Positions 1-8,722 of a stretch of DNA of 64,000 nt are shown here, piece after piece; the first letter of the stretch is position 1, and each line of letters begins with the position of its first letter. The notes under the pieces were generated by a model. It was not told the DNA's origin and did not search any database. It saw only the letters and a program-made list of their open reading frames with translations. A program made the translations under genes and the position numbers. The stretch comes from Helicobacter muridarum. GTDB lineage: Bacteria > Campylobacterota > Campylobacteria > Campylobacterales > Helicobacteraceae. Location: NCBI RefSeq assembly GCF_000765805.2, contig NZ_JRPD02000006.1, positions 35,373-99,372 of the forward strand, in the 5' to 3' direction.

Positions 1-21
1 AAATCGGCTTTTTACGCGATT

Positions 22-552
22 TTATTTCTCTCTGCTTGCGACAAATATACCAATCACTATAAATGCAGCTGCCCCCCACCCCATCACTTGTGTGCTAAAC
101 TCTTTGTCATAAATACACCAATTTACAAAATGCTCACAATTATTAAAAATAAGATTATATTTATCTTCTCCTAATCTATCTCTAGCCCTCTGCACGATTT
201 CTTTAGCTTCAAAAGGGCTATTTTTATGGTATCTAATCTCGCATTTATTCTCTTGCATAAAAACCTCTAATGACGTTTCACAAATGCAACTCTTCTGCCC
301 CAAAGCAAGCACATCGCCTAAAATATTATCACATTCAGTAAATCCAGCATAATGAATCACCTTACCTTCCCCAGCATAAATCCCATGGTGCTTATAAAGC
401 CCTTTGTCTACCACCAAGTGGCAACCTTCTAACACTTTATCTTCTATCTTTTCCTTGCTATCTGTTTCCATATGCCATTCATAGGTTTTTTTAGCCCCCA
501 AAGCACCCACTATCAAAGCTGCACCACCTGCCACTATCCAAGGCAACGCCAT
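22..552 (-). CDS. LRAT-domain (NlpC/P60-like) membrane protein
   Basis: 176 aa. The core resembles the lecithin:retinol acyltransferase (LRAT) fold, a permuted NlpC/P60 papain-like domain: HHGIY at residues 55-59, VIHYAG with His67, and NNCEHF with Cys139, matching the His-His-Cys catalytic set. Hydrophobic stretches at residues 4-20 and 158-172 suggest anchoring at both ends. LRAT proteins act as thiol acyltransferases or lipases on lipids; the bacterial substrate is unknown and cannot be read here. The start ATG has AAGGGAG just upstream. The gene diverges from the PepSY-type gene and a 13-G tract lies about 95 bases upstream of its start. Fold assignment is fairly sure, function is not. 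Confidence 0.75.
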   Translation of the reverse strand: MALPWIVAGGAALIVGALGAKKTYEWHMETDSKEKIEDKVLEGCHLVVDKGLYKHHGIYAGEGKVIHYAGFTECDNILGDVLALGQKSCICETSLEVFMQENKCEIRYHKNSPFEAKEIVQRARDRLGEDKYNLIFNNCEHFVNWCIYDKEFSTQVMGWGAAAFIVIGIFVASREK

Positions 553-647
553 TTAAACTCCCTTAAAACAATCTAAAATATATCTAAAATTTTAGCTGAA
601 AAAATATAAATTCTAATAGATTGTTTCGCTATGCTCGCAGTGGGGGA

Positions 648-660
648 GGGGGGGGGGGGG
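648..660. repeat. Homopolymeric G13 tract
   Basis: Thirteen consecutive G, preceded by GGGGGA (642-647). It lies between two divergent genes, about 95 bases upstream of the LRAT-domain start and about 52 bases upstream of the likely -10 box of the PepSY-type gene. Long G or C runs are classic slippage sites in Helicobacter and Campylobacter. Confidence 0.85.
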
Positions 661-712
661 TGTAATGACGCTTAATATAGACATTTTTGAATTAGAATCT
701 ACTAATTTACAC

Positions 713-718
713 TATAAT
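713..718 (+). promoter_or_regulatory. Likely -10 box of the PepSY-type gene
   Basis: TATAAT 32 bases upstream of the ATG at 750. No -35 box is evident, as is usual for the housekeeping sigma factor of Campylobacterota. Confidence 0.5.
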
Positions 719-749
719 AACGATTTGAAAATTTAATTAGGAAATAAGT

Positions 750-1298
750 ATGATAATTACTAAAAAAAATTGGATGCAAATTCACACATATCTAAGTTTA
801 TTTTTCCTACCAGCTGCAATTATTTATGTTTTAACTGGCGCATTGTATATATTTGATGTAAGAGAGGGTGCTGGATCTATTGTATATAACTATAAGCTTG
901 ATATACCTCCAAAAAAAGGAGATGAGTTACAAGTAATGCTAGATGTGCTAAAGGAGAATGGGTTAGAGATTCCAAAAGATATTGAAGTTAAAATTATGCG
1001 TGGAAATCCAACTATAGGAAATATATACTACAATGTTTCAATAATTAAAGAAAAAAATGGCGATCATTTTGTTCGTGCAACAAAAAGAAGTATATATGGA
1101 ATCTTGCTACTCATGCATAAATCAAAGGGTAAATTCTACTTTGATATTATTGCTATAGGATTTTCTATATCTCTTATGCTGTTTTATCTATCCGGGCTTA
1201 TTGTTACATCATTTGCTAAGAGAAATCGTAAGGCAGCCTTTGGCACTATGACTATAGGATTTATCATAACAGGTTTAGCAACCTATTTTAGCATTTAG
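750..1298 (+). CDS. PepSY-associated TM helix family protein
   Basis: 182 aa. An N-terminal helix (about residues 12-33) follows an IHTYLSLFFLP segment typical of PepSY_TM proteins (histidine then helix), then a periplasmic region of about 100 residues, then two C-terminal helices (about 130-158 and 163-181). This is about half the length of the large PepSY_TM proteins linked to iron-siderophore reduction. The role is unknown; haem or iron reduction at the inner membrane is one possibility. An A8 run occupies codons 5-7, so the 5' end could slip. The gene stands alone with its own TATAAT and lies beside a G13 tract. Confidence 0.6.
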   Translation: MIITKKNWMQIHTYLSLFFLPAAIIYVLTGALYIFDVREGAGSIVYNYKLDIPPKKGDELQVMLDVLKENGLEIPKDIEVKIMRGNPTIGNIYYNVSIIKEKNGDHFVRATKRSIYGILLLMHKSKGKFYFDIIAIGFSISLMLFYLSGLIVTSFAKRNRKAAFGTMTIGFIITGLATYFSI

Positions 1299-1496
1299 CT
1301 ATTTCTTGCTGTGTTAGTTGGTATTTATATGTGATTATAGAGCTTTTTAATTTTTCTATAGAAATGCTATAAGCTAACAAGCCTAGAGTTTAATCCATTT
1401 GCTAAAAAAGTCAAAGATATGAGGAGTTCGGTACAAATGTTAGGGCTTTGCTTTCTATATTTGTTTCGTTGCTTTCATTTATGAGGAGTTTATAGT

Positions 1497-2261
1497 ATGA
1501 ATGGTGATAAGGCATATTTAGCCCTAATCAGCACGCAAAGCCCTGTTTTGCTTGGTATATATTATGAAAATATTATTAGAGATTTTAATAAGAGATTAGA
1601 TAGTTGTGATGCTTCGTATAATGCAAGTCGTCTTTGTGGCTTGGATTCTAAAACAAATAATCTTAAAGAAAAGAGGCTTTTTGCTTGGTTTAAGATTTCT
1701 GGGCTAGTAAGTGATATTTTACCCTTTATCTTTGGCAATATATTGATATGTAATAAGGCTTCCTTGCATTCTATGAATTCTAGATTTAGAGATTATGATT
1801 GTAGACTTTGGCTTAGTGAATCTATGATTTGTTCTAACTCCAAGTTTTATCCTATTCGCGATTATGCATCTTCTAATGAGATTATAGATTCTAGTGCTCT
1901 TCATGACTTTTATATTAGTGATATAGAAGGAATTATAGCCTTATTGCAGAGTATTAATTCTATTGGTAGCATTTACTATGCAAGGGGCACGGGTAGCCTT
2001 AGTGCTATTAAGTTTACACATATATTTTTACAGACATTAATCATTGCAAGAGGTATTCCACTTCGTGCAACCAATATATTCTACTTTAATACTCATGATG
2101 AAATAAAGGCTTTTGGAAATCAGTCTTTTTTTTATAAAGATTCTCAAATAAGACTAGGCAAATCATGTAATCCAAAGACAAACTTGACTTTTCCTACCGT
2201 ATTGCATGACTTAGATTTTTGTGAAGCCTGCGAGCCTCTCTATGTAAATGATCCATTATAA
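1497..2261 (+). CDS. tsaB: tRNA threonylcarbamoyladenosine biosynthesis protein TsaB-like
   Basis: 254 aa. The N-terminus (LALISTQSPVLLGIY, residues 8-22) matches the start of the ASKHA-fold TsaB/YeaZ family, and the segment YYARGTGSLSAIK (about residues 161-173) matches the family signature YAxGPGSFTGLR. TsaB is the scaffold partner of TsaD in making t6A37 of ANN-decoding tRNAs. The protein is longer than small epsilonproteobacterial TsaB proteins because of about 70 poorly conserved residues between the two motifs. A GAGGAG ribosome site precedes the ATG. A T8 run sits at 2126-2133. It lies just upstream of hypC but 140 bases away. Assignment is by motif only, so moderately sure. Confidence 0.65.
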   Translation: MNGDKAYLALISTQSPVLLGIYYENIIRDFNKRLDSCDASYNASRLCGLDSKTNNLKEKRLFAWFKISGLVSDILPFIFGNILICNKASLHSMNSRFRDYDCRLWLSESMICSNSKFYPIRDYASSNEIIDSSALHDFYISDIEGIIALLQSINSIGSIYYARGTGSLSAIKFTHIFLQTLIIARGIPLRATNIFYFNTHDEIKAFGNQSFFYKDSQIRLGKSCNPKTNLTFPTVLHDLDFCEACEPLYVNDPL

Positions 2262-2401
2262 AATTCTAGTGCTTGTATAAAATTTGTCATGTTTATACAA
2301 GCTATAATCTTTATTGGTTTAAATTAATATAGAGACATGAAATTTTATAGCTATTATTTTTAAGTTATGTTAAGATTCTTATTTTTTATTAAAGGATTGA
2401 T

Positions 2402-2701
2402 ATGTGTCTTGCTATTCCTTCAAAAATTGTTAGTATTAACACAGAAAACAATACAGCAATCGTTGATACGCTTGGCGTTCAAAGAGAATCAAGTTTAGAT
2501 TTAGTGCAGGATAATGTTTGTGTGGGCGATTTTGTGCTATTACATGTAGGATATATTATGGCAAAGATTGATGAAGAGGATGCTAAGGAGAGCTTAAGAT
2601 TGTATGCAGAGATTGTAGAAACCATGAAGCAAGAAGAGATGCAAGATGAGCTAGTTTTTTCAACCAATGATTTATCAAAACATACAATAGAAGAGTCATA
2701 A
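2402..2701 (+). CDS. hypC: Hydrogenase maturation factor HypC
   Basis: 99 aa. Begins MCLAIPSKI with the essential Cys2 that carries the iron-(CN)2CO precursor in complex with HypD during [NiFe]-hydrogenase assembly in the cytoplasm. The central VGDFVLLHVGYIMAKID stretch is also diagnostic. Length is slightly above the usual 75-90 residues because of an acidic, low-complexity C-terminus. Ribosome site AAAGGA precedes the ATG. hypD, hypB and hypE are not next to it in this window: the downstream genes are a small unknown ORF and an outer-membrane protein. Confidence 0.95.
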   Translation: MCLAIPSKIVSINTENNTAIVDTLGVQRESSLDLVQDNVCVGDFVLLHVGYIMAKIDEEDAKESLRLYAEIVETMKQEEMQDELVFSTNDLSKHTIEES

Positions 2702-2783
2702 TTAAGTAAGCTATTATGTAAGATAACAAGATAACTAATAAGTTTAATAAACTTAATAACTTAAATATCAAGGCATAAACCAA

Positions 2784-2972
2784 ATGATAGAGAATCTAAA
2801 ATCACATTATCATGAAATTCTTTTTAGTTTAGATTGCGGTAATGATGTATTAGATGAGATTGTTTGCCAAATTATTGTAGATAAGATTTTAGATAATGGT
2901 GAGGCTGTTGAATTTTTATCAAGCGATATGGTTGATGTATGCAATTTTGATGATGAAGTAATCCTAGATTAA
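2784..2972 (+). CDS. Small acidic protein of unknown function
   Basis: 62 aa, strongly acidic, with two cysteines in the first half and one near residue 53. No signal peptide or membrane helix. I do not recognise a family. Its TAA overlaps the ATG of the next gene by one base (TAATG), a typical translational coupling, which argues that it is real and works with or sets the level of the outer-membrane protein downstream. The ribosome site is poor (AAGG about 10 bases before the ATG). Confidence 0.5.
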   Translation: MIENLKSHYHEILFSLDCGNDVLDEIVCQIIVDKILDNGEAVEFLSSDMVDVCNFDDEVILD

Positions 2973-3916
2973 TGTTAGATAAGATATTAATTCGCTTTTT
3001 ATATTGTTTTTTTGCCGCATTTGTTTGGGCTAATGGGGTCAATATTTCATATTTCACAAAACCTAAGGTAGATACAAACGACAATAAACGAGGTTGGGAA
3101 CTCGATTTGAATCGAGTTTCACTTAATTTCTCACAATCTTCACTCAAAAATCAAGCATTGTATAGCAATTTTTCAGATAGCAATTTAAAAGGCAATTCAC
3201 AGTTATCATTGCAAGTTTTCTTAACATTTAATGCAAGTTATTATGCTAGGCGATTTGTTATGTTCAATTCACTCGTTGGTGAATATGGATTCACAGAGGT
3301 TAAGCAAAATAATAATACAGCTGTTCGTAATAAAAACCTAGATAAATTTTTAATGTCTACTGACTATACACAAAGGGTATGGGATTTTGATTGGGGGTTT
3401 GAATCGTTTGAGGTTGGTCCTTATGTAAAGTTTGCTTATCAGAGCGAATTTGTAGCTACGCAGGGTATAGGTAGGAGGCAAATCTTTATATACACATTGG
3501 GGGCTAAGCTTTTTGATGGTTCTTATATCAAGAGTTTTTATGTCAATATGTTTGGCGAGCATGATGCAAATCCAAACATAGCCTTGAATAGCTTAGGCGT
3601 TGAGATGGGCATTGAGTTAGAATATAAATTTAATAAAAATGTGCGTTGGCTATACCTAACTAGCTTTAAGCAATATTTATTTAATGGAGAAAACTCTCTA
3701 ATTAAGCCGCGATACCAGTTCCTACTTGAAACAAGGATTGATGCTAAACTTTTTAAACGTTTTAGTATATCTCCGCTACTTAGATATTACATGTTAAAAG
3801 CAGATAATATTGAAGTGCCAGCTTCTAATTTTATACTTGGAGTTTCATTTAATTTTGGAGTATTGCTGCTAGCTCCAAACCAAGTATCTAAAGGTGTATA
3901 TGATTTCTCAAATTAG
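2972..3916 (+). CDS. Predicted outer-membrane beta-barrel protein, DUF3078-like
   Basis: 314 aa. A hydrophobic N-terminus with a likely signal-peptide cut after FVWA (about residue 20) is followed by many alternating polar/aromatic strands. The segment VSLNFSQSSLKN and the following strands resemble the DUF3078 barrel family. The last residues are not the usual terminal aromatic, so the barrel signal may lie in the internal NFGVLLL strand. No catalytic motif was found. It is translationally coupled to the small acidic ORF upstream. An export or structural role in the outer membrane is inference. Confidence 0.6.
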   Translation: MLDKILIRFLYCFFAAFVWANGVNISYFTKPKVDTNDNKRGWELDLNRVSLNFSQSSLKNQALYSNFSDSNLKGNSQLSLQVFLTFNASYYARRFVMFNSLVGEYGFTEVKQNNNTAVRNKNLDKFLMSTDYTQRVWDFDWGFESFEVGPYVKFAYQSEFVATQGIGRRQIFIYTLGAKLFDGSYIKSFYVNMFGEHDANPNIALNSLGVEMGIELEYKFNKNVRWLYLTSFKQYLFNGENSLIKPRYQFLLETRIDAKLFKRFSISPLLRYYMLKADNIEVPASNFILGVSFNFGVLLLAPNQVSKGVYDFSN

Positions 3917-4056
3917 ATAATTTTAGAAATTTTGAATTGATTGTTATTCTTAAGAAATATCAGTCGAGCATTATTTTTGATTTATCTGCTAATTTAAGAA
4001 TCTAAAAGCATTTATTATTTGTATAGGTTAGGCATATATAGGTTAATGACAAGAGA

Positions 4057-5358
4057 TTACAGCAATGTGATTTTTAATTTCTTGATTCTGTGTTCTTCCA
4101 CACTTAGAACTTCATATTGACACAAGGAATCGCTAATCTTGTCACCCACATTTGGCATATCACCAAATAGATTCAACACATAGCCACCAATTGTAACTTG
4201 CATGAAATATTCTTCATATTCAAATTTGAATAGCTCCTCTATTTTTTCTAACTCTATTTTGCCATCTACTTCATAAGATTTGTCATCTATCTTTTTTAGC
4301 TCATCAGCTGGAGTTGGACCTACTATTATATTGCCCATGATTTCGTGCATAATATCTTCTGCTGTGATCATACCTGCTGTCCCACCATATTCATCTATTA
4401 CTAGGGCTGTGTCTACTTTCTTCTTATTCATTTTTAGCATTATTTGCGATATTGACGCGCTTTCTGGGACTACTAGCATCTTTTTTACAAGACTATCAAA
4501 AGGTGCTGATTGATTGTTATTCTTAATGCTAACCGATATAATGTCGCGAATATGAATAATTCCTAGTATCTTGTCCTTGCTTCCTTCGCAATATGGGTAA
4601 CGAGTGTGATATGGTGGAGAGGTGATGATGTCAATGTTTTTTTGATAGTCAAATGTTTTATCAAGGCAAATCATATTCTTCCTAGGAGTCATGATCTCCC
4701 TTGCAAGCGTGTCAGAGAAATCCACTGCATTTTTTATAATCTCTCCCTCTATAGAATCTAAATATCCACCTTTAAGACTCTCACCAACAATAATCTTTAA
4801 TTCTTCATCACTGTGCGCCTCATGATGAGCCTCTACCTTTAGTAATTTCAAAAACATAGCTGAAGCAAAATCAAAGAACTTTATTACAGGATAGAAAATT
4901 GCCCAAAACATATACAAGGGACGTGCTATAGCAAGGCAAGCTTGCTCACTTCTAGCAATTGCAATGGATTTTGGAACAATTTCTCCCAATATTACATGCA
5001 ATAGTGTTACTAAACTAAATGATATTAGTAAGCTCATAGCATTTATAATATCTTGATTATTGCTAAAAACTCCAGCTAAGCTATGTAGTATTAATGCTGT
5101 TATATGATTACCAACCCAACCCAATGCCAAGGAGCTAAGCGTTATTCCTAGTTGTGTGGCGGAGAGATAGCTATCAAGCGAGTGCGACATTTTTAAGGCT
5201 AGCTTTGCGGTTTGATTGTTTTGCTTTACTAACTCTTCTAATTTTGATCGTCTAATCTTGACTAAAGCAAACTCTGAAAGGACAAAAAAAGCGTTGAGGA
5301 GGATTAAAATAAAAGCTAGAATAACCATTCCCAGCGATTGATAAGGATCCGTATCCAA
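4057..5358 (-). CDS. CNNM/CorC-type membrane protein with CBS pair
   Basis: 433 aa. Domain order: DUF21/CNNM transmembrane region (about residues 1-190, several helices), paired CBS domains (about 205-330, containing the MTPRKNMICLD motif), then the CorC_HlyC transporter-associated domain (about 345-433). The family is often named hemolysin TlyC or magnesium/cobalt efflux CorC; members mainly handle Mg2+ at the inner membrane and haemolysin activity is doubtful. The start is TTG, supported by AAGGAG six to seven bases upstream. It stands alone, convergent with the upstream outer-membrane gene. Confidence 0.9.
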   Translation of the reverse strand: MDTDPYQSLGMVILAFILILLNAFFVLSEFALVKIRRSKLEELVKQNNQTAKLALKMSHSLDSYLSATQLGITLSSLALGWVGNHITALILHSLAGVFSNNQDIINAMSLLISFSLVTLLHVILGEIVPKSIAIARSEQACLAIARPLYMFWAIFYPVIKFFDFASAMFLKLLKVEAHHEAHSDEELKIIVGESLKGGYLDSIEGEIIKNAVDFSDTLAREIMTPRKNMICLDKTFDYQKNIDIITSPPYHTRYPYCEGSKDKILGIIHIRDIISVSIKNNNQSAPFDSLVKKMLVVPESASISQIMLKMNKKKVDTALVIDEYGGTAGMITAEDIMHEIMGNIIVGPTPADELKKIDDKSYEVDGKIELEKIEELFKFEYEEYFMQVTIGGYVLNLFGDMPNVGDKISDSLCQYEVLSVEEHRIKKLKITLL

Positions 5359-5598
5359 AGGTATCTCCTTAGAATGTTAGGCACTAGATTAATAGAATCT
5401 ATGAGTGATTTTTGATTGTATCATAATTTGTTTGCAAAATCTATTAAAATAATCAATATGTGCTATAGTAGCTTTTAGTATAATTTAACATATATTTATA
5501 TATTAAATTGATTATTTTATACTCAAAAAGTAATAAATAACACAATATTTGTTGCAATAAATAATGTATTATTAAATGGTATATACTTTATGTTAAAA

Positions 5599-5604
5599 TA
5601 TAAT
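5599..5604 (+). promoter_or_regulatory. Likely -10 box of ychF
   Basis: TATAAT in an AT-rich leader, 38 bases before the ATG at 5642. No -35 box is visible. Confidence 0.5.
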
Positions 5605-5641
5605 TCTTCTTTCATTGTCTATTAATTTTTTAAGGATTTGT

Positions 5642-6742
5642 ATGGGATTATCAATAGGTATTGTAGGTTTGCCAAATGTAGGCAAATCTACAACTTTTAA
5701 TGCACTCACAAAGGCGCAAAATGCGGAGGCAGCCAATTACCCTTTTTGCACGATTGAGCCAAATAAGGCGGTGGTGTCTGTGCCAGATACGCGTTTAAAT
5801 GAATTAGCAAAAATTGTGAATCCTCAAAAGATTCAGCATTCTGTCGTGGAGTTTGTAGATATTGCCGGGCTTGTGCGGGGTGCGAGTAAGGGCGAGGGGT
5901 TAGGTAATCAGTTTTTAGCAAATATTAAAGAATGCAATATGATTTTGCATATTGTGCGCTGCTTTGAGGATTCTAATATTACGCATATTGAGGGTAGAAT
6001 CGACCCTATTAGTGATATTGAGATTATCGAGCTTGAGCTGCTTTTTGCCGATATTTCCACGCTCAATAAACGCATTGAAAAACTCCAAAAAGAGAGTAAA
6101 GCCCAAAAAGGCACAAATGCTCAATTAAGCCTAGCACTTGAACTTTTGACACATTTAGAATCAAATAATCCTGTGAGGAGCTTTGCTAAACGTGATAGCG
6201 AAGAGTTTATCACACTCAATAAGGATTTAAGATTTTTAACTAATAAAGAAGTGATTTATGGAGCAAATGTTGATGAGGCTGGTTTAGAATCTGATAATGA
6301 ATTTGTGCAAAAAGTGCGTGAGTATGCAAAGGTAAATGGTGGTATAGCTATAAAGCTTTGTGCGAAAATCGAGGAAGAAATGGTGGATATGAGCGATGAT
6401 GAGCGCGCAGAGTTTTTGGCAAGTCTTGGAGCAAAGCAGAGTGGATTAACGCAAATTATTAGAGAGGGATTTAATAGACTAGGACTTATAAGCTATTTTA
6501 CCGCAGGAGTCAAAGAAGTGCGCGCTTGGACAATAAAAAAAGGCGATAGCGCACCAAAGGCTGCAGGTGTGATTCACAAAGACTTTGAAAAAGGCTTTAT
6601 TCGCGCAGAGTGCATTAGCTATGCGGATTTTATTAAATATGGTGGTGAAGCAAAGGCAAAAGAAGCTGGAGCTATGCGTATTGAAGGCAAAGAATATATC
6701 GTGCAAGATGGCGATGTGATGCACTTTAGATTCAATGTGTGA
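5642..6742 (+). CDS. ychF: Redox-regulated ATPase/GTPase YchF (OLA1 family)
   Basis: 366 aa from the ATG at 5642, chosen because AAGGAT precedes it and because the protein then begins MGLSIGIVGLPNVGKST as in the family; an in-frame start 27 bases upstream has no support. P-loop GLPNVGKST at residues 9-17, G3-type DIAG, a helical insert, and the C-terminal TGS-like domain ending in DVMHFRFNV. YchF binds ATP and ribosomes and is linked to translation and stress. The next gene begins 51 bases downstream, so the two may be cotranscribed. Very sure of the family. Confidence 0.96.
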   Translation: MGLSIGIVGLPNVGKSTTFNALTKAQNAEAANYPFCTIEPNKAVVSVPDTRLNELAKIVNPQKIQHSVVEFVDIAGLVRGASKGEGLGNQFLANIKECNMILHIVRCFEDSNITHIEGRIDPISDIEIIELELLFADISTLNKRIEKLQKESKAQKGTNAQLSLALELLTHLESNNPVRSFAKRDSEEFITLNKDLRFLTNKEVIYGANVDEAGLESDNEFVQKVREYAKVNGGIAIKLCAKIEEEMVDMSDDERAEFLASLGAKQSGLTQIIREGFNRLGLISYFTAGVKEVRAWTIKKGDSAPKAAGVIHKDFEKGFIRAECISYADFIKYGGEAKAKEAGAMRIEGKEYIVQDGDVMHFRFNV

Positions 6743-6793
6743 ATCTTGTTTGCAAGATTCAAAAACCTTACACAAATTTTACAAGGAGAGGCA

Positions 6794-7918
6794 ATGAGAT
6801 ATATTTTAGGCTTAGTTTTATCTATGGTGGTGTATGCAGCTGAAATTACTCCCCCGCAGTTTAAAGAAACGTTTATGGAAAATGCTTTTTTACGAACAAG
6901 CAATGCAGGTTTAGGTAGCGCACTTACCTGTGAGATAGGTGCATATAAAAAAGTCAAGGCAAATTATAATGCAAAGGCTGAATCTAAAGCTCTTTCTTTA
7001 ATTGCGGATTCTATTATGAAAACACGCACAATGTATATAAGAGAAGCGGAGAAAATACCTCATATCAAAGAGCTTGCGACATTGGCAAAAGATTCTACAC
7101 TTGCTAGAATGTATCTTATGCAGTTGGCAAAAGTGGATTATCATAACCCCTGTTTGACCTGTCTAAGAGTTGTAGAGGAACAAATAGGCTTTCTTTTAAG
7201 CTCTATGCCTTCAAAAATAAATGATAGAGAAGTGCGGGGTGTTATAGATTTTACACATTTGCAACCAAGCAAGGCATTTTTGGAGCGACTCGTGAGCTTA
7301 GATTCTTATGCATTAAGTGGTGAAAAATTGCTTTGTGAGGGATTAAATAAGCAAGATTCTCTCTTGCTTGTGAGTGCTTATGCGCATTTTGCACTCTCTG
7401 GGCTAAATACTCGCGCTGCAAATGCGCTCATACAAGCTGTTATGTTAGGCAATAAGGACGCTGCGGTAATGCTTGTTTTCTTGTTTGATAATGGAATCTA
7501 TTTCCCACAAAATAGGATAGGCGCACAAATGCTTGAAAATGCCATCAAAGCAGGGGATTATCAAAACACTATAAAGAGTAATCCTATGATTACAGGAAGC
7601 CTTGCAGTGTTTGAGGGCAATGCTTTAAGTAATGTTTTTGAGAATATCGCTCATTGGCGTTATGTCGCGCTAGGCATTATTTTACCAGTAACTGATAATA
7701 GATACGCAAAACTTGATGATAGTGATAAAGAACATATAAGGCTCATTTGGTCTCATCTCATAAGTGCAGGTATGAAGGCAAGAGAGAGTATTTATGAAAT
7801 GGGTGATTCTAAGCAGCAGCAAGCGTATAAGGATATTTTAGCATTCAAAATGCGTTTAAAAGAGATAAAGGTTTATCCATTTGTGAAAACTTATTTTCAT
7901 AATAAATCAATGGATTAA
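6794..7918 (+). CDS. Exported cysteine-containing protein of unknown family, paralog of the 14.2 kb gene
   Basis: 374 aa from the ATG at 6794, chosen for the AAGGAG six bases ahead and the signal peptide it exposes (MRYILGLVLSMVVYAA). An in-frame start 48 bases upstream would bury the signal. The body is helical, with blocks of short helix-turn-helix units (for example LNTRAANALIQAVMLGNKDAAVML) that look like Sel1/TPR-type solenoid repeats. Cysteines: one near residue 40, a CxxC (PCLTC) near 120, and one in LLCEGL near 190. The same four-cysteine layout and the LNTRAxNA block recur in the gene at 14166. No recognised family; a periplasmic scaffold or disulphide protein is inference. Confidence 0.75.
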   Translation: MRYILGLVLSMVVYAAEITPPQFKETFMENAFLRTSNAGLGSALTCEIGAYKKVKANYNAKAESKALSLIADSIMKTRTMYIREAEKIPHIKELATLAKDSTLARMYLMQLAKVDYHNPCLTCLRVVEEQIGFLLSSMPSKINDREVRGVIDFTHLQPSKAFLERLVSLDSYALSGEKLLCEGLNKQDSLLLVSAYAHFALSGLNTRAANALIQAVMLGNKDAAVMLVFLFDNGIYFPQNRIGAQMLENAIKAGDYQNTIKSNPMITGSLAVFEGNALSNVFENIAHWRYVALGIILPVTDNRYAKLDDSDKEHIRLIWSHLISAGMKARESIYEMGDSKQQQAYKDILAFKMRLKEIKVYPFVKTYFHNKSMD

Positions 7919-8722
7919 TCAATATAATGAGTTTTAATAGACTAAGCTTTAAGTAAAGCTTTTCACTATAAAAAACAAGTATATAATCCATTCAAGACTT
8001 AAATATCAAAAGCAAAATTGAAAAGAGTGTGTATAAGGTTTTTAACTTTAAAGAATCTTAAATCACATAAGAAAGTAAAAATATTTTAAATATTAAAAAA
8101 GAAATTAAGATAATAATAAAAGCTAGATAGATGAATAGCAGAGCATATAATAAATGCTAGTTTTTTTACTTTACTCATAACAGCAAAGCTAAGGATATAT
8201 TAAACTAGTCTAAAGTATATAGGAAGTAGTCAAAAACTACTCTAAGCTATCTATTTTAAAGAGCTTTGCAGAATTATAAAATTCTACAATGTTATAACTA
8301 TTCTTTATAGTAACTCTTTATAAAGCATATGATATATTAGTTGATTATGAAGTAAAGACTTAAACTATCAAGTAAAGCAGAGCAATGACAAGTTTGATAA
8401 TGGTAAAATACATAAATGGAATCAAGAATTCTTTGATTTATGCAAAGCATAATACTTTAATAAATCTAAAGACATAAAGCAAGAAAATTTCACTAAGTTT
8501 TATCTAAAGTTTTACTCTGCATTTAAAGGAATGTGAATTTAAGCAAAATACAAAAATTCAAGGCAAAATTTATACAAAATTTTATAAGATTAGTTAGAAA
8601 TTAGATTAAGGTGAATTGAGCCTTTAATAATTAAGCATTCTTGATTAACTCCTTAGGCTTTATATTATTTGATTCTATTGTGATTATATCTACAATTTTA
8701 GCCTTAATCCATTTAGGTAATA
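7919..8722. other. 804-base AT-rich gap with possible decayed coding remnants
   Basis: No intact gene found. One frame from 8381 reads through about 50 residues of protein-like sequence (SNDKFDNGKIHKWNQEFF, stop, then YFNKSKDIKQENFTKFYLKF), broken by stops, on the plus strand. This may be the end of a dead gene of unknown identity. No tRNA or known small RNA signature was seen. Confidence 0.35.
7944..7961 (+). terminator. Weak hairpin after the 6.8 kb gene
   Basis: AAGCTTT and AAAGCTT form a seven-base stem around an AAGT loop, 26 bases after the stop codon, followed by only two further T. A possible weak terminator. Confidence 0.35.
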
